A stretch of DNA of 42,350 nucleotides from an uncultured Pelagibacteraceae bacterium. Its GTDB lineage: Bacteria; Pseudomonadota; Alphaproteobacteria; Pelagibacterales; Pelagibacteraceae. Location: the NCBI GenBank assembly GCA_902592325.1, contig CACJEC010000004.1, positions 1 to 42,350 of the forward strand. The letters run 5' to 3'. Positions 26,458 through 37,033 of the stretch are shown piece by piece; within the stretch, counting starts at the first letter, position 1; each line of letters starts with the position of its first letter. The notes beneath the pieces are model-generated. The model was given only the letters and a program-made list of their open reading frames with translations. It was not told where the DNA came from and did no database searches. The translations under genes were made by a program, and so were the position numbers.

Positions 26458-27075
26458 ATGACTAAAAGATTAAACTCTAAACATAAAATTGATAGAAGAC
26501 TAAAAGTAAATTTATGGGGAAGACCGAAGAGTCCATTTAATACAAGAGCATATGGCCCTGGTCAGCATGGACAAACTAGGTCATCTAAACCATCTGACTA
26601 TGGAATTCAACTTCAAGCTAAGCAAAAGTTAAAAGCATATTATGGGAATATCAATGAAAGGCAATTTAGAAATATTTATAAAAAAGCCACAATGCTTAAA
26701 GGTGATACTAGTGAAAATCTTATAGGTCTTTTAGAAAGAAGACTTGATGCAATCATATATAGAGCAAAATTTGCAACTACAATATTTTCAGCTAGACAAT
26801 TAATAAATCACGGTCATGTTAAAGTTAATGGAAAAAAAGTTAATATTGCATCATATTTAGTTAGAGAAGAAGACACAATTGAAATTAGGGATAAATCCAA
26901 ACAACTTGCAATAATTGATATTGCTTTAGCTAATAAAGAAAGAGAAACTCCAGAATATATTCAAATGGATGAAAAAAATAAAAAATTAAAGTTTGTTAGA
27001 GTTCCAAAATTTGAAGAAGTTCCTTATCCAATCATGATGGAACCTAATCTGGTTATTGAATATTATTCAAGATAA
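26458..27075 (+). CDS. rpsD: 30S ribosomal protein S4
   Basis: 205 residues, standard length. It contains the N-terminal S4 domain ([19 protein letters not shown] [37 protein letters not shown]) and the RNA-binding S4 fold [20 protein letters not shown] with [20 protein letters not shown], read in pieces. It binds 16S rRNA early in 30S assembly. It lies alone, not in the alpha operon, as is usual for alphaproteobacteria, between trmJ and a methyltransferase gene. With such a short leader the classical S4 autoregulatory pseudoknot has no room. Confidence 0.97.
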   Translation: MTKRLNSKHKIDRRLKVNLWGRPKSPFNTRAYGPGQHGQTRSSKPSDYGIQLQAKQKLKAYYGNINERQFRNIYKKATMLKGDTSENLIGLLERRLDAIIYRAKFATTIFSARQLINHGHVKVNGKKVNIASYLVREEDTIEIRDKSKQLAIIDIALANKERETPEYIQMDEKNKKLKFVRVPKFEEVPYPIMMEPNLVIEYYSR

Positions 27076-27080
27076 AAATT

Positions 27081-27692
27081 TTGATCAAAAGATCTTCAAA
27101 AAAATTTATTGACCATCTTCTTAATAAAAATCCAAATTGGAAAATTTTAGATATAGGATGTGGATATACAGCGCATAAAAATGCTACTGTTATCTGCGAT
27201 ATACAAGATTTATCAAGTTTTTATAAAGATAGAAACTTCACAAAACTCAATGATAAGACTTTACCTTTTAAAGATAAAGAGTTTGATTTTGTCATAGCAT
27301 CTCATGTAATTGAACATGTAGAAGATGTGGATTTTTTTATTAAAGAATTAGAGAGAGTATCATTAAAAGGATATATAGAATTGCCAACAATATTAGAAGA
27401 TAATTTAGTATTTGAAAATAAAAAAGATCATCTTTGGCATATGGAATTTGATGATGATAATAATAAATTAATCATTTCAAAAAAAATTCAATTTTTAGAA
27501 CCTGTTTTAACAGTTTCATCATCTAAAAAATTCTCAAAATATTTTAGACAGAGTTTGGTACTAGAATTATTTTGGGAAAAATCAATAGAATTTAATATAG
27601 TTGAAAAAAATATTCATGATTATGAAAAAATATCAAGATTATCTTTAGTAAGAAAGTTTTTGTCTAAATTATTTAGAAACATAATTAGATAA
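27081..27692 (+). CDS. Class I SAM-dependent methyltransferase (type 11-like)
   Basis: 203 residues starting with TTG at 27081, five bases after the rpsD stop. Motif I is WKILDIGCGYTAHKN (about 20-34), motif II VICDIQDL, motif IV DFVIASHVIEHVEDVDFFI, and then RVSLKGYIELPT. A C-terminal part with KDHLWHMEFDDDN follows that I do not recognise. Related small methyltransferases are common in polysaccharide and lipid clusters. It separates rpsD from grxD, which lie close together in many alphaproteobacteria, so it may be an insertion. Substrate unknown. Confidence 0.75.
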   Translation: MIKRSSKKFIDHLLNKNPNWKILDIGCGYTAHKNATVICDIQDLSSFYKDRNFTKLNDKTLPFKDKEFDFVIASHVIEHVEDVDFFIKELERVSLKGYIELPTILEDNLVFENKKDHLWHMEFDDDNNKLIISKKIQFLEPVLTVSSSKKFSKYFRQSLVLELFWEKSIEFNIVEKNIHDYEKISRLSLVRKFLSKLFRNIIR

Positions 27693-27703
27693 AAATCTAA
27701 TAA

Positions 27704-28039
27704 TCAATTTTTTTTATAATTGATACCTTTGTCTTCGAGCATTTTTTTTAGCTCGCCACTCTCATACATTTCTTTAATGATATCACATCCACCAATAAAT
27801 TCTTTTTTAACATATAACTGAGGAATTGTAGGCCAATCACTGAATATTTTGATTCCTTCTCTTAAATTTTGATTTTCTAACACATTAACTCCCTTAAAAT
27901 TTACTTCTAAAATCTTAAGTATATTTGAAACAGCCATTGAAAATCCACATTGAGGTGCATCTGGTGTTCCTTTCATAAATAAACACACTTCATTATTATT
28001 AATTTGATTTTGAATTAAATCTTTTGTTTCATTATCCAT
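27704..28039 (-). CDS. grxD: Monothiol glutaredoxin (CGFS type)
   Basis: 111 residues, the standard Grx4 size. CGFS active site at Cys31 (TPDAPQCGFSMAV); the glutathione-binding WPTIPQLYVKKEFIGGCDI follows. CGFS glutaredoxins bind a [2Fe-2S] cluster with glutathione and work with BolA proteins in iron-sulfur trafficking and iron sensing. Its ATG shares one base with the bolA stop, so the pair is translated together at the end of the purine operon. Confidence 0.95.
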   Translation of the reverse strand: MDNETKDLIQNQINNNEVCLFMKGTPDAPQCGFSMAVSNILKILEVNFKGVNVLENQNLREGIKIFSDWPTIPQLYVKKEFIGGCDIIKEMYESGELKKMLEDKGINYKKN

Positions 28040-28269
28040 TAAATTTCCTTTGTTTTAATTGCGAGGGCATGTAATTCATTTCCCATTTTTCCCTTTAAAG
28101 AATTATATACCATTTTATGTTGTTCTATTTTACTTTTACCTGAGAACTGGGATGAAGTTACGGTAGCTGAGTAATGATTACCATCTCCTGCTAAATCTTG
28201 AATTTCAACCTTAGCATCAGATAACGCTTCTTTAATCAAACTTTCAATTTCTTTTAAATCCATTGCCAT
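28039..28269 (-). CDS. BolA/IbaG family protein
   Basis: 76 residues. The class II KH-like BolA fold is recognised from VEIQDLAGDGNHYSATVTS, FSGKSKIEQHKMVYNSLK and the C-terminal HALAIKTKE, with conserved His32 and the later histidine. It forms complexes with CGFS glutaredoxins; the grxD partner is the next gene. The ATG at 28269 overlaps the purL stop by one base (TAATG); a second ATG two codons in (28263) is also possible. Confidence 0.9.
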   Translation of the reverse strand: MAMDLKEIESLIKEALSDAKVEIQDLAGDGNHYSATVTSSQFSGKSKIEQHKMVYNSLKGKMGNELHALAIKTKEI

Positions 28270-30461
28270 TATTTACTCATATATTCGAACAACCAATTTG
28301 TATTAGATGATCTTAATTCGTCAATTGTAATTTTTGTCTTATCGTTAATATATAAAATATTTTCATTTACAATTCCAAGTTCATCAAAATGAACTGCATT
28401 TTTGTTAAGAATGTCAATTACTTTTTTTTGATCTTTTTTAGTTATCTCAATTAAATATCTCCCTTGATCTTCAGCAAATAAATATTCAATTTCACTAATT
28501 AGATATTTTGGTTTTTTCAAATTTATGCCTTTATTTCCTTTAATACACATTTTACTTAACGCTACAATAATACCACCTAAAGAAACATCATGAGCAGTTT
28601 TAATTAAACCACTTTCGATTAACTTTAATAATGTTTCACCATTATTTTTCTCATTGAAAAGATTTATCTCTGGTGGAGGGCCATTTTTTTCATCTAAAAT
28701 ATTCCTAGCAAATATACTTTGATCAATATGGCCTTCTGTTTTTCCAATTACTAAAACTAAATTATCAATTTCTTTGAAATCCATTGTGATCATTTTTTTA
28801 TAATCTTTTATTAGACCAACTCCCCCAATTGATGGAGTAGGCTTTATTCCAACATCTTTTGTTTGATTGTAGAAAGATACATTTCCTGAAACTACTGGAA
28901 ATTTTAAATATTCGCTTGCTTCACCAATCCCTTGGACACATTCAACAAATTCACCCATATTTTCCTCCTTTTCAGGACTTCCAAAATTTAAACAGTTAGT
29001 TATAGCAATTGGTTTTGCACCGACAGAAATTAAATTTCTAAAACTTTCGCAAACTATTTGTTTACCACCTGTAAGTGGATGTGCCCAACAATATACTGCT
29101 GATGAGTCGACTGAAGTAGCAACTGCTTTTTGTGTTCCATGAATTCTTACAACTCCTGAGTCACCACCAGGTTTTTGTATAGTATCTCCCATAACAGTAT
29201 GATCGTATTGCTGCCAAATCCACTCCTTACTACATATATTAGGATTGGATAAAATTTTCTTAAGAACATCTTTTATTTTAAGACTACTAAGATCTTTTTT
29301 TTTGATATTATTTTTTTTGGGAAGTTTTGCTTTTTTCCATTCACGATCATACATTGGTGAATTTTCAACAAGTATATTAACTGGAATATCTGCAACTTTC
29401 TCATTGTCAAAAAAAAGTTCTATTTTTTTTGACTTTGTTGTTTTTCCAATTATTGCAAAGTCTAAATTCCATTTATCAAAAATTTTTTTTGCGTGCTCTT
29501 CCTTTCCATTTTCAAGAACAATTAACATTCTCTCTTGGCTTTCTGAAAGCATAATTTCGTAAGGAGTCATATTAGCTTCTCTTGTTGGAACCTTATTTAA
29601 ATTTATTTCAATACCAAGATTTCCTTTTGATGCCATTTCTATGCTTGAGGAGGTAAGTCCCGCTGCACCCATATCTTGAATAGCAATAATTGAATCACCA
29701 GCCATCAATTCTAGACAAGCCTCAAGTAATAATTTTTCAGTAAAAGGGTCTCCAACTTGTACAGTAGGTTTTTTTTCCTCTATTTTTTCATCAAAACTTG
29801 CTGAAGCCATGCTAGCACCATGAATTCCATCACGACCTGTTTTTGAACCTACATAAATGACAGGTTTATTTAATCCAGCGGCTTTTGAATAAAAAATTTT
29901 ATTTTTTTTAACCAGACCTAAAGTCATTGCATTAACTAGAATATTTCCATTATATGAGCTGTCAAAGCTAGTTTGGCCTCCAATTGTTGGAATCCCCATA
30001 CAATTTCCATATCCACCAATGCCATGAACTACACCTCTTAATAAGTTTTTAGTTTTTTTATGCTGTGGTGATCCAAAATGAATTGAATTTAAATTAGCAA
30101 TAGGTCTTGCACCCATTGTAAAAACATCCCTCATTATTCCACCCACACCAGTTGCTGCACCTTGATAAGGCTCAATAAAGGATGGGTGATTGTGACTTTC
30201 AATTTTAAATACAATTGCATCATCATCTCCAATGTCTACTACACCAGCATTTTCACCAGGTCCTTGAATTACTTGTTTGCCTTTAGTGGGTAATTTTTTT
30301 AAATGAAGTCGTGATGATTTATATGAACAATGTTCATTCCACATTGCCGAAAATATTCCAAGTTCAGTAATATTTGGAATTCTTTCAAGTAGATCACAAA
30401 TTTTTTTATATTCATCTTTCTTAAGACCATGATCTAAAGCAATTTGTTCGTTTACAATCAT
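28269..30461 (-). CDS. purL: Phosphoribosylformylglycinamidine synthase, small PurL subunit
   Basis: 730 residues, the length of the small PurL that works as a complex with PurQ and PurS, not the 1300-residue single-chain enzyme. Motifs: [12 protein letters not shown] (about 40-51), the ATP/metal loop [20 protein letters not shown] in parts, [18 protein letters not shown] and the second-half [12 protein letters not shown]. It converts FGAR, glutamine and ATP to FGAM. It overlaps purQ by 4 bases (ATGA) and bolA by one, within a nine-gene reverse operon. Confidence 0.96.
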   Translation of the reverse strand: MIVNEQIALDHGLKKDEYKKICDLLERIPNITELGIFSAMWNEHCSYKSSRLHLKKLPTKGKQVIQGPGENAGVVDIGDDDAIVFKIESHNHPSFIEPYQGAATGVGGIMRDVFTMGARPIANLNSIHFGSPQHKKTKNLLRGVVHGIGGYGNCMGIPTIGGQTSFDSSYNGNILVNAMTLGLVKKNKIFYSKAAGLNKPVIYVGSKTGRDGIHGASMASASFDEKIEEKKPTVQVGDPFTEKLLLEACLELMAGDSIIAIQDMGAAGLTSSSIEMASKGNLGIEINLNKVPTREANMTPYEIMLSESQERMLIVLENGKEEHAKKIFDKWNLDFAIIGKTTKSKKIELFFDNEKVADIPVNILVENSPMYDREWKKAKLPKKNNIKKKDLSSLKIKDVLKKILSNPNICSKEWIWQQYDHTVMGDTIQKPGGDSGVVRIHGTQKAVATSVDSSAVYCWAHPLTGGKQIVCESFRNLISVGAKPIAITNCLNFGSPEKEENMGEFVECVQGIGEASEYLKFPVVSGNVSFYNQTKDVGIKPTPSIGGVGLIKDYKKMITMDFKEIDNLVLVIGKTEGHIDQSIFARNILDEKNGPPPEINLFNEKNNGETLLKLIESGLIKTAHDVSLGGIIVALSKMCIKGNKGINLKKPKYLISEIEYLFAEDQGRYLIEITKKDQKKVIDILNKNAVHFDELGIVNENILYINDKTKITIDELRSSNTNWLFEYMSK

Positions 30462-31141
30462 TTAATATTATTAATTAAGTTTTTAAAAAAAATAGATCCA
30501 TCTTCACTAGACAATGATTTATCAATCATTCTCTCAGGATGTGGCATCATACCTAAAATATTCTTTTCTTTATTAAATATACCTGCAATATTTTTAATTG
30601 ATCCATTAGGGTTAAATTGGTCTTCGATTTGCCCATCTTTATTGCAATAATTAATAGCTATCTGATCATTATCTTCTATTTCTTTTAATTGATCATTTGT
30701 ACAAAAATAATTTCCTTCATTATGGGCTACATGAAGTTCTAAAATATTATTGTTAATATTTTTGAAATAAGTGTTATTTTTATTATTAATCTTAACAAAT
30801 ACATTTTTACAAATAAATTCTAAATATTTATTTCTTAATAAAACACCAGGAACTAATCCTGTTTCAACTAAAATTTGAAAACCATTACAAATTCCCATTA
30901 CCATACCACCTGAGTTTGCAAAATTAATAACTGATTTCATTATTTTGGACTTTGAAGCCATACTTCCACATCTCAGATAATCTCCATAAGAAAAACCACC
31001 AGGTAACACTACTAAATCACTTTTTGGAAGTTCTGTATCAGCATGCCAAACCATTTTATTTTTAAAACCGAATTTATTCAGAGCTACATCCATATCTCTA
31101 TCGCAATTTGAACCAGGAAACGTTATTACAGATGATTTCAT
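30458..31141 (-). CDS. purQ: Phosphoribosylformylglycinamidine synthase, glutaminase subunit
   Basis: 227 residues of the class I glutamine amidotransferase family. Nucleophile Cys85 ([13 protein letters not shown]), triad His201 and Glu203 (GMMPHPERM), and the oxyanion segment [16 protein letters not shown]. It supplies ammonia to PurL. The gene lies between purS (3-base gap) and purL (ATGA overlap), so the three subunits of the complex are made together. Confidence 0.96.
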   Translation of the reverse strand: MKSSVITFPGSNCDRDMDVALNKFGFKNKMVWHADTELPKSDLVVLPGGFSYGDYLRCGSMASKSKIMKSVINFANSGGMVMGICNGFQILVETGLVPGVLLRNKYLEFICKNVFVKINNKNNTYFKNINNNILELHVAHNEGNYFCTNDQLKEIEDNDQIAINYCNKDGQIEDQFNPNGSIKNIAGIFNKEKNILGMMPHPERMIDKSLSSEDGSIFFKNLINNIK

Positions 31142-31144
31142 TAA

Positions 31145-31387
31145 TTATTGTGTTCCAATAATTTTATAATTTTCAATGACAAGGTTAGCTAAAAGTTTCT
31201 TACACATATCTTCAACTAGTTCTTTTGCTTTTTTTGGATCATTTTCTTTAACATCAATTTCAAAATATTTCCCTTGTCTGATTTCATTAACATCTTTAAA
31301 TCCCATACCATCCAAAGCTTGATGTATCACTTTACCTTGAGGGTCTAAAACATCTTTTTTAAGAGTTATAATTGCTGATATTTTCAT
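31145..31387 (-). CDS. purS: Phosphoribosylformylglycinamidine synthase, PurS subunit
   Basis: 80 residues, normal length. Opening [19 protein letters not shown] and the centre [19 protein letters not shown] are the PurS signature. PurS dimers bridge PurL and PurQ and help channel ammonia. It overlaps purC by four bases (ATGA) and is followed by purQ after three. Confidence 0.95.
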   Translation of the reverse strand: MKISAIITLKKDVLDPQGKVIHQALDGMGFKDVNEIRQGKYFEIDVKENDPKKAKELVEDMCKKLLANLVIENYKIIGTQ

Positions 31388-32169
31388 TTACTCTTTTTTT
31401 TAATTGAAGATAATTTGGTTACATTAACTGCTGATACATTTGATTGTTCATGGAGTATGCCTAGTCGTTTTGCAACTTCAGTGTAAGCTGGTATTAGATC
31501 ACCTAAATCATTTCTAAATCTATCTTTATCTAATTTTTTATCAGTTATGCTGTCCCAAAGTCTGCATGTATCTGGACTAATTTCATCAGCTAAAATAACT
31601 TCATCTTTTCCGTTAATTTTAATTCTTCCAAACTCTAATTTGAAATCAATTAATTTAATCCCAATACCTCTAAACATTCCAACCATAAAATCATTAATTC
31701 TTAAAATCATTTTTTTAACTTTTTCAATCTCTTTTTTTGTGGCCCAGTCAAAAGCTAAAATATGTTGTTCAGAAATTAAAGGATCACCTAATTTGTCATC
31801 TTTTAAACAGTACTCAATTAAAGGATCATTTAAAACTGTTCCATCTTCAATCCCTAATCTTTTTGTGATTGATCCTGTTGCTACATTTCTTACTATGAAT
31901 TCAATAGGAATTATTTCAACTAACTTTATAATTTGTTCGCGCATGTTTAATCTTTTTACTAAATGATTTTTAATTCCAATTTGAGATAAATTTGAAAGAA
32001 TATGTTCTGAAATTCTGTTATTTAAAACACCTTTACCTTCAATAGTTGATTTTTTTTGATTATTAAATGCTGTAGCATCGTCTTTAAAATATTGAATAAC
32101 TAAATTTTTATCATTAGTTGCATAAATAATTTTAGCTTTTCCTTCGTAAAGTTTTTTACCCTTTTTCAT
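31384..32169 (-). CDS. purC: Phosphoribosylaminoimidazole-succinocarboxamide synthase (SAICAR synthetase)
   Basis: 261 residues. ATP-grasp-like SAICAR synthetase features: [15 protein letters not shown] at the start, [32 protein letters not shown], and [12 protein letters not shown] near residue 205. The C-terminus carries a roughly 15-residue Ser/Lys extension ([19 protein letters not shown]). It joins CAIR and aspartate. Its ATG overlaps the purB stop by one base and its stop overlaps purS. Confidence 0.95.
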   Translation of the reverse strand: MKKGKKLYEGKAKIIYATNDKNLVIQYFKDDATAFNNQKKSTIEGKGVLNNRISEHILSNLSQIGIKNHLVKRLNMREQIIKLVEIIPIEFIVRNVATGSITKRLGIEDGTVLNDPLIEYCLKDDKLGDPLISEQHILAFDWATKKEIEKVKKMILRINDFMVGMFRGIGIKLIDFKLEFGRIKINGKDEVILADEISPDTCRLWDSITDKKLDKDRFRNDLGDLIPAYTEVAKRLGILHEQSNVSAVNVTKLSSIKKKSK

Positions 32170-33461
32170 TATTTAAACACTCTTCTAAAGATCAAATTTA
32201 CATTTTTAAAATGTTTTGAATAACTAAATATAGATTTCAATTTTTTTTGAGAAATTTTACTCATTATAAATTTGTCTTCGGAAATAATATTATATAAATC
32301 AAGGTTTTCAGTAAAAGATTTTTTTGCATAACTCTGAATCAATTTATAAGATTTTTCTCTACTCAAACCACATTTGGTTAGCTCAAGCATGACTTCTTGG
32401 GAAAAAATTAAACCTTTGGTTATCTTTAAATTTTCTAGCATTTTTTTAGGATAAACAATCATATTATTCAAAATACTAGTTAATCTTACTAAAGCAAAAT
32501 CAATGGTGATATTTGCATCTGGTCCAATATTTCTTTCGACACTTGAATGAGAAATATCTCTTTCATGCCATAAAGCAATATTTTCTAAAGCTGGAAGAAC
32601 AGCACTCCTAACCATTCTTGCTAGACCTGTTAAATTTTCACTCAGTATAGGATTTTTTTTATGAGGCATTGCTGAAGAGCCTTTTTGGTTTTTTGAAAAA
32701 TATTCTTGTAGTTCATAAATTTCTGTTCTTTGTAAGTGTCTAATTTCAATTGCCACTCTTTCTATAGACCCCGCAATTATTCCTAAAACAGAGAAATAAA
32801 AAGCATGACGATCTCTAGGAATTACTTGAGTTGAAATTGGTTCGACTTTTAAACCTAATTTTTTAGCAACATGTTTTTCTACATTTGGATTTATATTTGC
32901 AAATGTTCCCACAGCTCCAGAAATTGCACATGTTGATACTTCATCGATTGCATCTTTTAATCTTTTTTTATTTCTTTTGAATTCTTCATAGAATGAAGCT
33001 AGTTTTAAACCAAAAGTAATAGGCTCAGCATGAATTCCATGACTACGACCCATGCATGGTGTGAATTTATATTTTTTTGCTTTGTTTTTTAAAACTTTTA
33101 AAATTTGATCAATATCTTTAAGAATTATTCTTCCTGATTGGACTAATTGAATGTTAAAGCTCGTATCTAATACATCAGAAGAGGTCATGCCCTGATGTAG
33201 GTATCTCGCTTTAATTCCAGCTTTTTCAGTTACTGATGTTAAAAAAGCAATAACATCGTGTTTTACTTGGCTTTCAATTTGATGAATTCTTTTTACATTA
33301 ATTCTTGCTTTTTTTCTAACAACTGATGAAACCCCCTTAGGTATTTGGCCAAGCTTTTCCATGGATTGAGCAGCTGCAACTTCCACGTCTAGCCAGATTT
33401 TGTATTTATTTTCCTCTGACCAAATATCAATTAATTCTTTTCGCGAGTATCTTTTTATCAT
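32169..33461 (-). CDS. purB: Adenylosuccinate lyase
   Basis: 430 residues. Fumarase/aspartase superfamily: [14 protein letters not shown] (89-102), the histidine loop [10 protein letters not shown] with His141, and the flexible signature loop [11 protein letters not shown] (261-271) with the catalytic serine. It cleaves SAICAR to AICAR and adenylosuccinate to AMP. It lies three bases after map and one-base coupled to purC. Confidence 0.96.
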   Translation of the reverse strand: MIKRYSRKELIDIWSEENKYKIWLDVEVAAAQSMEKLGQIPKGVSSVVRKKARINVKRIHQIESQVKHDVIAFLTSVTEKAGIKARYLHQGMTSSDVLDTSFNIQLVQSGRIILKDIDQILKVLKNKAKKYKFTPCMGRSHGIHAEPITFGLKLASFYEEFKRNKKRLKDAIDEVSTCAISGAVGTFANINPNVEKHVAKKLGLKVEPISTQVIPRDRHAFYFSVLGIIAGSIERVAIEIRHLQRTEIYELQEYFSKNQKGSSAMPHKKNPILSENLTGLARMVRSAVLPALENIALWHERDISHSSVERNIGPDANITIDFALVRLTSILNNMIVYPKKMLENLKITKGLIFSQEVMLELTKCGLSREKSYKLIQSYAKKSFTENLDLYNIISEDKFIMSKISQKKLKSIFSYSKHFKNVNLIFRRVFK

Positions 33462-33464
33462 TAA

Positions 33465-34235
33465 TTATAAATATGGAGGCTTTACATAACCTTTAACAGA
33501 TTTTGTAAAGATTTCATAACCATTTTCAGTAATTCCTAAAGTATGTTCAAATTGTGCAGATAAAGATTTATCTTTTGTAACTGCAGTCCAACCATCATTC
33601 AGCACTTTAACATCATATTTACCTGCATTAATCATTGGTTCAATTGTAAAAGTCATCCCAGGTTTTAATTCGATTCCCTCATTTTTTTTACCATAGTGTA
33701 AAATATTAGGGGGCTCATGAAATATAGTGCTTATACCATGGCCGCAAAAATCCTTTACAACTGAAAAACCTTTTTCTTCTACAAAGGATTGAATTTCATA
33801 GCCTATATCACCTAATTTTATTCCAGGTTTTAAAATTTTTATAGCTCGCATCATTGACTCATAGGTAACGTCAATAAGGTTATTTAATTTAACAGGAGTT
33901 TTTCCTATACAAAACATTCTACTAGTATCACCGTAGTGATTTTCAATGATAGCGGTAACATCCACATTTACAGCGTCACCATCTTTGAGAATTCTATCTG
34001 ATGGAATTCCATGACATACGACGTGATTGAGAGATGTGCATAGGGATTTTGTATAACCCCTGTAATAAAGTGGAGCAGAATATCCTCCATTATCTCTTAT
34101 GAATTCAAATCCCAATTTATCAATATAATCTGTAGATATACCTTCTTTTATATTCTCAGTTAACATATCCAATGTTCTTGCTGCTAAGTTTCCAGCAATT
34201 CTCATTTTTTCAAATTTTTCTGAATAATTATTCAT
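33465..34235 (-). CDS. map: Methionine aminopeptidase, type I
   Basis: 256 residues with all five metal ligands: Asp92, Asp103, His166, Glu199 and Glu230 (NVDVTAI, YGDTSRMF, GHGIST, FTIEPMI, QFEHTLG), plus His75 (VCHGIP). It removes the initiator methionine from new proteins. The start overlaps the end of sfsA by 8 bases, and purB follows after 3, so an essential housekeeping protease leads into the purine genes. Confidence 0.95.
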   Translation of the reverse strand: MNNYSEKFEKMRIAGNLAARTLDMLTENIKEGISTDYIDKLGFEFIRDNGGYSAPLYYRGYTKSLCTSLNHVVCHGIPSDRILKDGDAVNVDVTAIIENHYGDTSRMFCIGKTPVKLNNLIDVTYESMMRAIKILKPGIKLGDIGYEIQSFVEEKGFSVVKDFCGHGISTIFHEPPNILHYGKKNEGIELKPGMTFTIEPMINAGKYDVKVLNDGWTAVTKDKSLSAQFEHTLGITENGYEIFTKSVKGYVKPPYL

Positions 34236-34926
34236 TAATAATTTTAAGTTTTTTATCTATAAAAATTCTTCTTGAACTTATATCACATCTATAAGCTAAA
34301 AAATTTACTCCAGCATTTTTAGCTAATAAATAATTTTTATAATATTCTTCGTCAATATCTTTAGCAATTTTAAAATACCTCATATTTTGAATTTGAACTA
34401 AAAACAATAGATAAGCTTTATAACCTTTATTTATGGCATCAATAAGAGTTAGTAAATGTTTAGAACCTCTTGAAGTTACAGCATCAGGAAATTCAGCAAT
34501 ATCTTTATTTCTACATAAAGTTACATTTTTAACCTCGATAAAGCTTTTTTGCTTTTTTTTTTCTAACAAAAAATCAAATCTAGTCTCTTTATTAAAAAAA
34601 ACCTCAGATTTTATAAAATCACTATCTTTAAGCTCATTTATTAGATTATTTTTTAAACCGTGAAAAACAATTTTATTCGCCATATGAGTATTTACGCCAA
34701 TCAAATTTTTTCCAGCTTTAATAATCTCTAAACCATATTTAAGTTTTCTTTTGGGATCATTATTTTTTAGCAAATAAACTTCATTGCCTTCATCTAAGAG
34801 TCCTTTCATTGAACCAGTATTTGGACAATGAGCTGTGACAATTTCTTTACTAAGTTTTATATCAGTAAAAAACCTTTTATAACGTTTGATTAGTTTGCCT
34901 TTTATTAAAGACTTGGTAAATTCCAT
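34228..34926 (-). CDS. sfsA: SfsA family protein (DNA/RNA-nuclease-fold, sugar-fermentation-stimulation protein)
   Basis: 232 residues from the ATG at 34926. An ATG further out (34977) would extend the protein into the divergent cinA gene and add a non-family N-terminus, so I reject it. SfsA landmarks: KGKLIKRYKRFFTDIKL, VTAHCPNTGSMKGLLDEG, RFDFLLE...SFIEVKNVTL (a PD-(D/E)xK-like nuclease core) and PDAVTSRGSKHLLTLI. The E. coli protein binds nucleic acid; its real role is unclear. First gene of the operon; a TATAAT-like box lies just before its start on the reverse strand. Confidence 0.92.
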   Translation of the reverse strand: MEFTKSLIKGKLIKRYKRFFTDIKLSKEIVTAHCPNTGSMKGLLDEGNEVYLLKNNDPKRKLKYGLEIIKAGKNLIGVNTHMANKIVFHGLKNNLINELKDSDFIKSEVFFNKETRFDFLLEKKKQKSFIEVKNVTLCRNKDIAEFPDAVTSRGSKHLLTLIDAINKGYKAYLLFLVQIQNMRYFKIAKDIDEEYYKNYLLAKNAGVNFLAYRCDISSRRIFIDKKLKIINE

Positions 34927-34946
34927 CACTAAATTATATATTTTAT

Positions 34947-35696
34947 ATGAGTAAAAAAGTAAAAATAAATGCTGCAATTTTAATCATTGGTAATGAAATT
35001 TTATCAGGCAGAACTCAAGATACTAATACTTCTACCTTAGCATCTTGGCTTAATTCGATTGGAGTGCAAGTAGGCGAGGTTAGAGTTATTCCTGATATAG
35101 AAAAGGAAATTATTGATACTGTCAATCTATTAAGAAAAAAATATAACTATGTATTTACTACAGGTGGTATTGGTCCAACTCATGATGATATCACCGCCTC
35201 TTCTATTTCCAAAGCTTTTGGATTGAGTTATGAAATACATAAAGAAGCTTTTAAAATTTTAGAGGAATATTATAAACCAGGCGAATTCACGGAGGGTAGA
35301 CAAAAAATGACTTGGATGCCGAGTAAAGCTAATTTAATTTTAAATCCTACTAGTGGAGCACCAGGTTTCAATATAGAAAATGTTTTTTGTTTGCCAGGAG
35401 TGCCTTCTATTTTAAAATCAATGCTGGGAGGATTAAAACATAAGATTATTGGTGGAGAACCAATAAAAAGTTTGACTATAAGTTTAAGGACAGTCGAAAG
35501 TGAAATTGCAAGCTCTTTAGCAAAAGTACAAGAAAATAATGATGATGTTGAGATTGGAAGTTACCCTTTTTTTCATGCTGGAAAACTTGGAGTTTCTATT
35601 GTGATAAGATCTGATGATCAATCTAAAATTGATATATGTAATACTCAAATTTTAGAATTTGTTAATAAAAAAAATATTGAAGTTGTAAATAGATAG
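34947..35696 (+). CDS. CinA N-terminal-type (MoaB/MogA-like) protein
   Basis: 249 residues. Molybdopterin-binding-like fold: AAILIIGNEILSGRTQDTN, FTTGGIGPTHDDITASSISKAF, PSKANLILNPTSGAPGF and CLPGVPSILKSML are the CinA/competence-damage signature. The C-terminal nicotinamide-nucleotide amidase domain of full CinA (about 160 residues) is absent, so it is a COG1058-type protein; members have ADP-ribose pyrophosphatase activity in some species. Divergent from sfsA with 20 bases between start codons; convergent with the next gene. Confidence 0.88.
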   Translation: MSKKVKINAAILIIGNEILSGRTQDTNTSTLASWLNSIGVQVGEVRVIPDIEKEIIDTVNLLRKKYNYVFTTGGIGPTHDDITASSISKAFGLSYEIHKEAFKILEEYYKPGEFTEGRQKMTWMPSKANLILNPTSGAPGFNIENVFCLPGVPSILKSMLGGLKHKIIGGEPIKSLTISLRTVESEIASSLAKVQENNDDVEIGSYPFFHAGKLGVSIVIRSDDQSKIDICNTQILEFVNKKNIEVVNR

Positions 35697-35720
35697 ACAT
35701 CATTAGTTTAAAAATTTTTT

Positions 35721-36983
35721 TTATTTTAAAAAATTTAAAATTAAAAAAATAAAATAAAAAATATTAAGCAATGATATATTTAAATAACTAAAATATTTTT
35801 TATCAATATTTAAATTAAAGATAGTTAAGAACATAAATATAAGCAAAGGATCGTAATATTTATGGTAAATTGATAATTGTGGATTTGAAAAAATTAAAAT
35901 CAAAATTAAAACTAAATCACTAAATTTTTTATCTTTAATTAAAACTGAATATACTATTAATAATGAATAAGTGGAGATTATAAAAAATAAAATATTACTA
36001 TTAAAAAGATAGTGAGATATTTTAAAAAATATACCACCACCGGTATAAACAGTTTCATAACTAAATAGATATATATTGATAATTGAAAAGATTAAAATTA
36101 TTAGTGTTTCGTATAGAGTAATTTTTTTTAATAAAAAATATTCCCTTAAATAAATTACAAATGGCAGTAAATAAAAAAAAATTATAGATCCAATGATTAA
36201 GATTTTATTTGAAAAATTAAGAGAATTTTCAAAGCCAAAATTTCCAATATCACTTCCTGGAGTATAACCACTACTCAGAAAAAAAACGTCTAAAATAAAT
36301 AAATAGTAAAAAGCAGGAAAAGCTAAAATAAAATTTAAGATCAAATATTGAAATATTTTTTTTTGTTTAATTAATTCATTGTAAAATTTGATAAAAAAGA
36401 AAACTGAAAATAAACAAAAATTTATACTAAAATAAGAAGCAATCGCCAGAAATAACACATTAAGAAAACAAAAAACAATTTTTTTACTCTCAAAGTATTC
36501 TAAATAGAAATAAACACTGATAATAAAAAAATGAAAACCAATTATTCTGCTGTCAGGCCAAACACTAAGAGACCTAAAAACTGGTGATAAAAAAAAAATT
36601 AAAGAAATTAATATTAGGTAATTAGAATTAACATTCTTAAATTTTATTTTTAGGCATTTATAAAAAAAATAAATAGAAATAATTGAAATGTTAAAAAAAA
36701 TAAATCTTATGAATTCATCACTCAAACCTATTTTATAAGGTATAGATAATAAAATAATTATAACTGGAGAATGTCTTTCACCAAATTGATCAAAATTTAA
36801 AAATGTATTTTTGAAATCACTAATAAATAACTCAATTAGCTCTTTATACCCTCGATAATCATTATATGCTCCACCAGTGCTATCTTCTTGGATATAAAAA
36901 CTAGATAAAAATATTAAATAATAAAATATAAAAAAAAAATATTTTAAATTACTATCTTTTATATTCAAAAAATTTGTTGTCAT
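35721..36983 (-). CDS. Multispanning membrane protein, GT-C-like (possible lipid-linked sugar transferase)
   Basis: 420 residues with about ten to eleven hydrophobic segments and very high Ile/Phe/Leu/Tyr content. Between the first two membrane segments is a large loop with FGERHSPVIIILLSIPY; SPVFRSLSVWPDSRIIGFHFF follows later. Such a charged first loop and a 'WPDSR' stretch recall GT-C (ArnT/PMT-like) transferases, but I cannot name a family. It opens the polysaccharide locus on the reverse strand, divergent from a GT2 gene with 50 bases between. A surface-sugar transferase in the inner membrane is the best guess. Confidence 0.65.
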   Translation of the reverse strand: MTTNFLNIKDSNLKYFFFIFYYLIFLSSFYIQEDSTGGAYNDYRGYKELIELFISDFKNTFLNFDQFGERHSPVIIILLSIPYKIGLSDEFIRFIFFNISIISIYFFYKCLKIKFKNVNSNYLILISLIFFLSPVFRSLSVWPDSRIIGFHFFIISVYFYLEYFESKKIVFCFLNVLFLAIASYFSINFCLFSVFFFIKFYNELIKQKKIFQYLILNFILAFPAFYYLFILDVFFLSSGYTPGSDIGNFGFENSLNFSNKILIIGSIIFFYLLPFVIYLREYFLLKKITLYETLIILIFSIINIYLFSYETVYTGGGIFFKISHYLFNSNILFFIISTYSLLIVYSVLIKDKKFSDLVLILILIFSNPQLSIYHKYYDPLLIFMFLTIFNLNIDKKYFSYLNISLLNIFYFIFLILNFLK

Positions 36984-37033
36984 GGATACTCTAAACTTAT
37001 ATTACATTTTCCTATATTTGATAATCAGTTAAA

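Noticed and set aside
31547..31966. Forward open frame of 139 codons within purC.
   Set aside because: It lies fully inside a well-conserved gene on the other strand and shows no domain or plausible protein composition.
34927..34977. N-terminal extension of SfsA to an upstream ATG.
   Set aside because: It would overlap the start of the divergent cinA gene, and the added residues do not belong to the SfsA family. The ATG at 34926 gives the family N-terminus.
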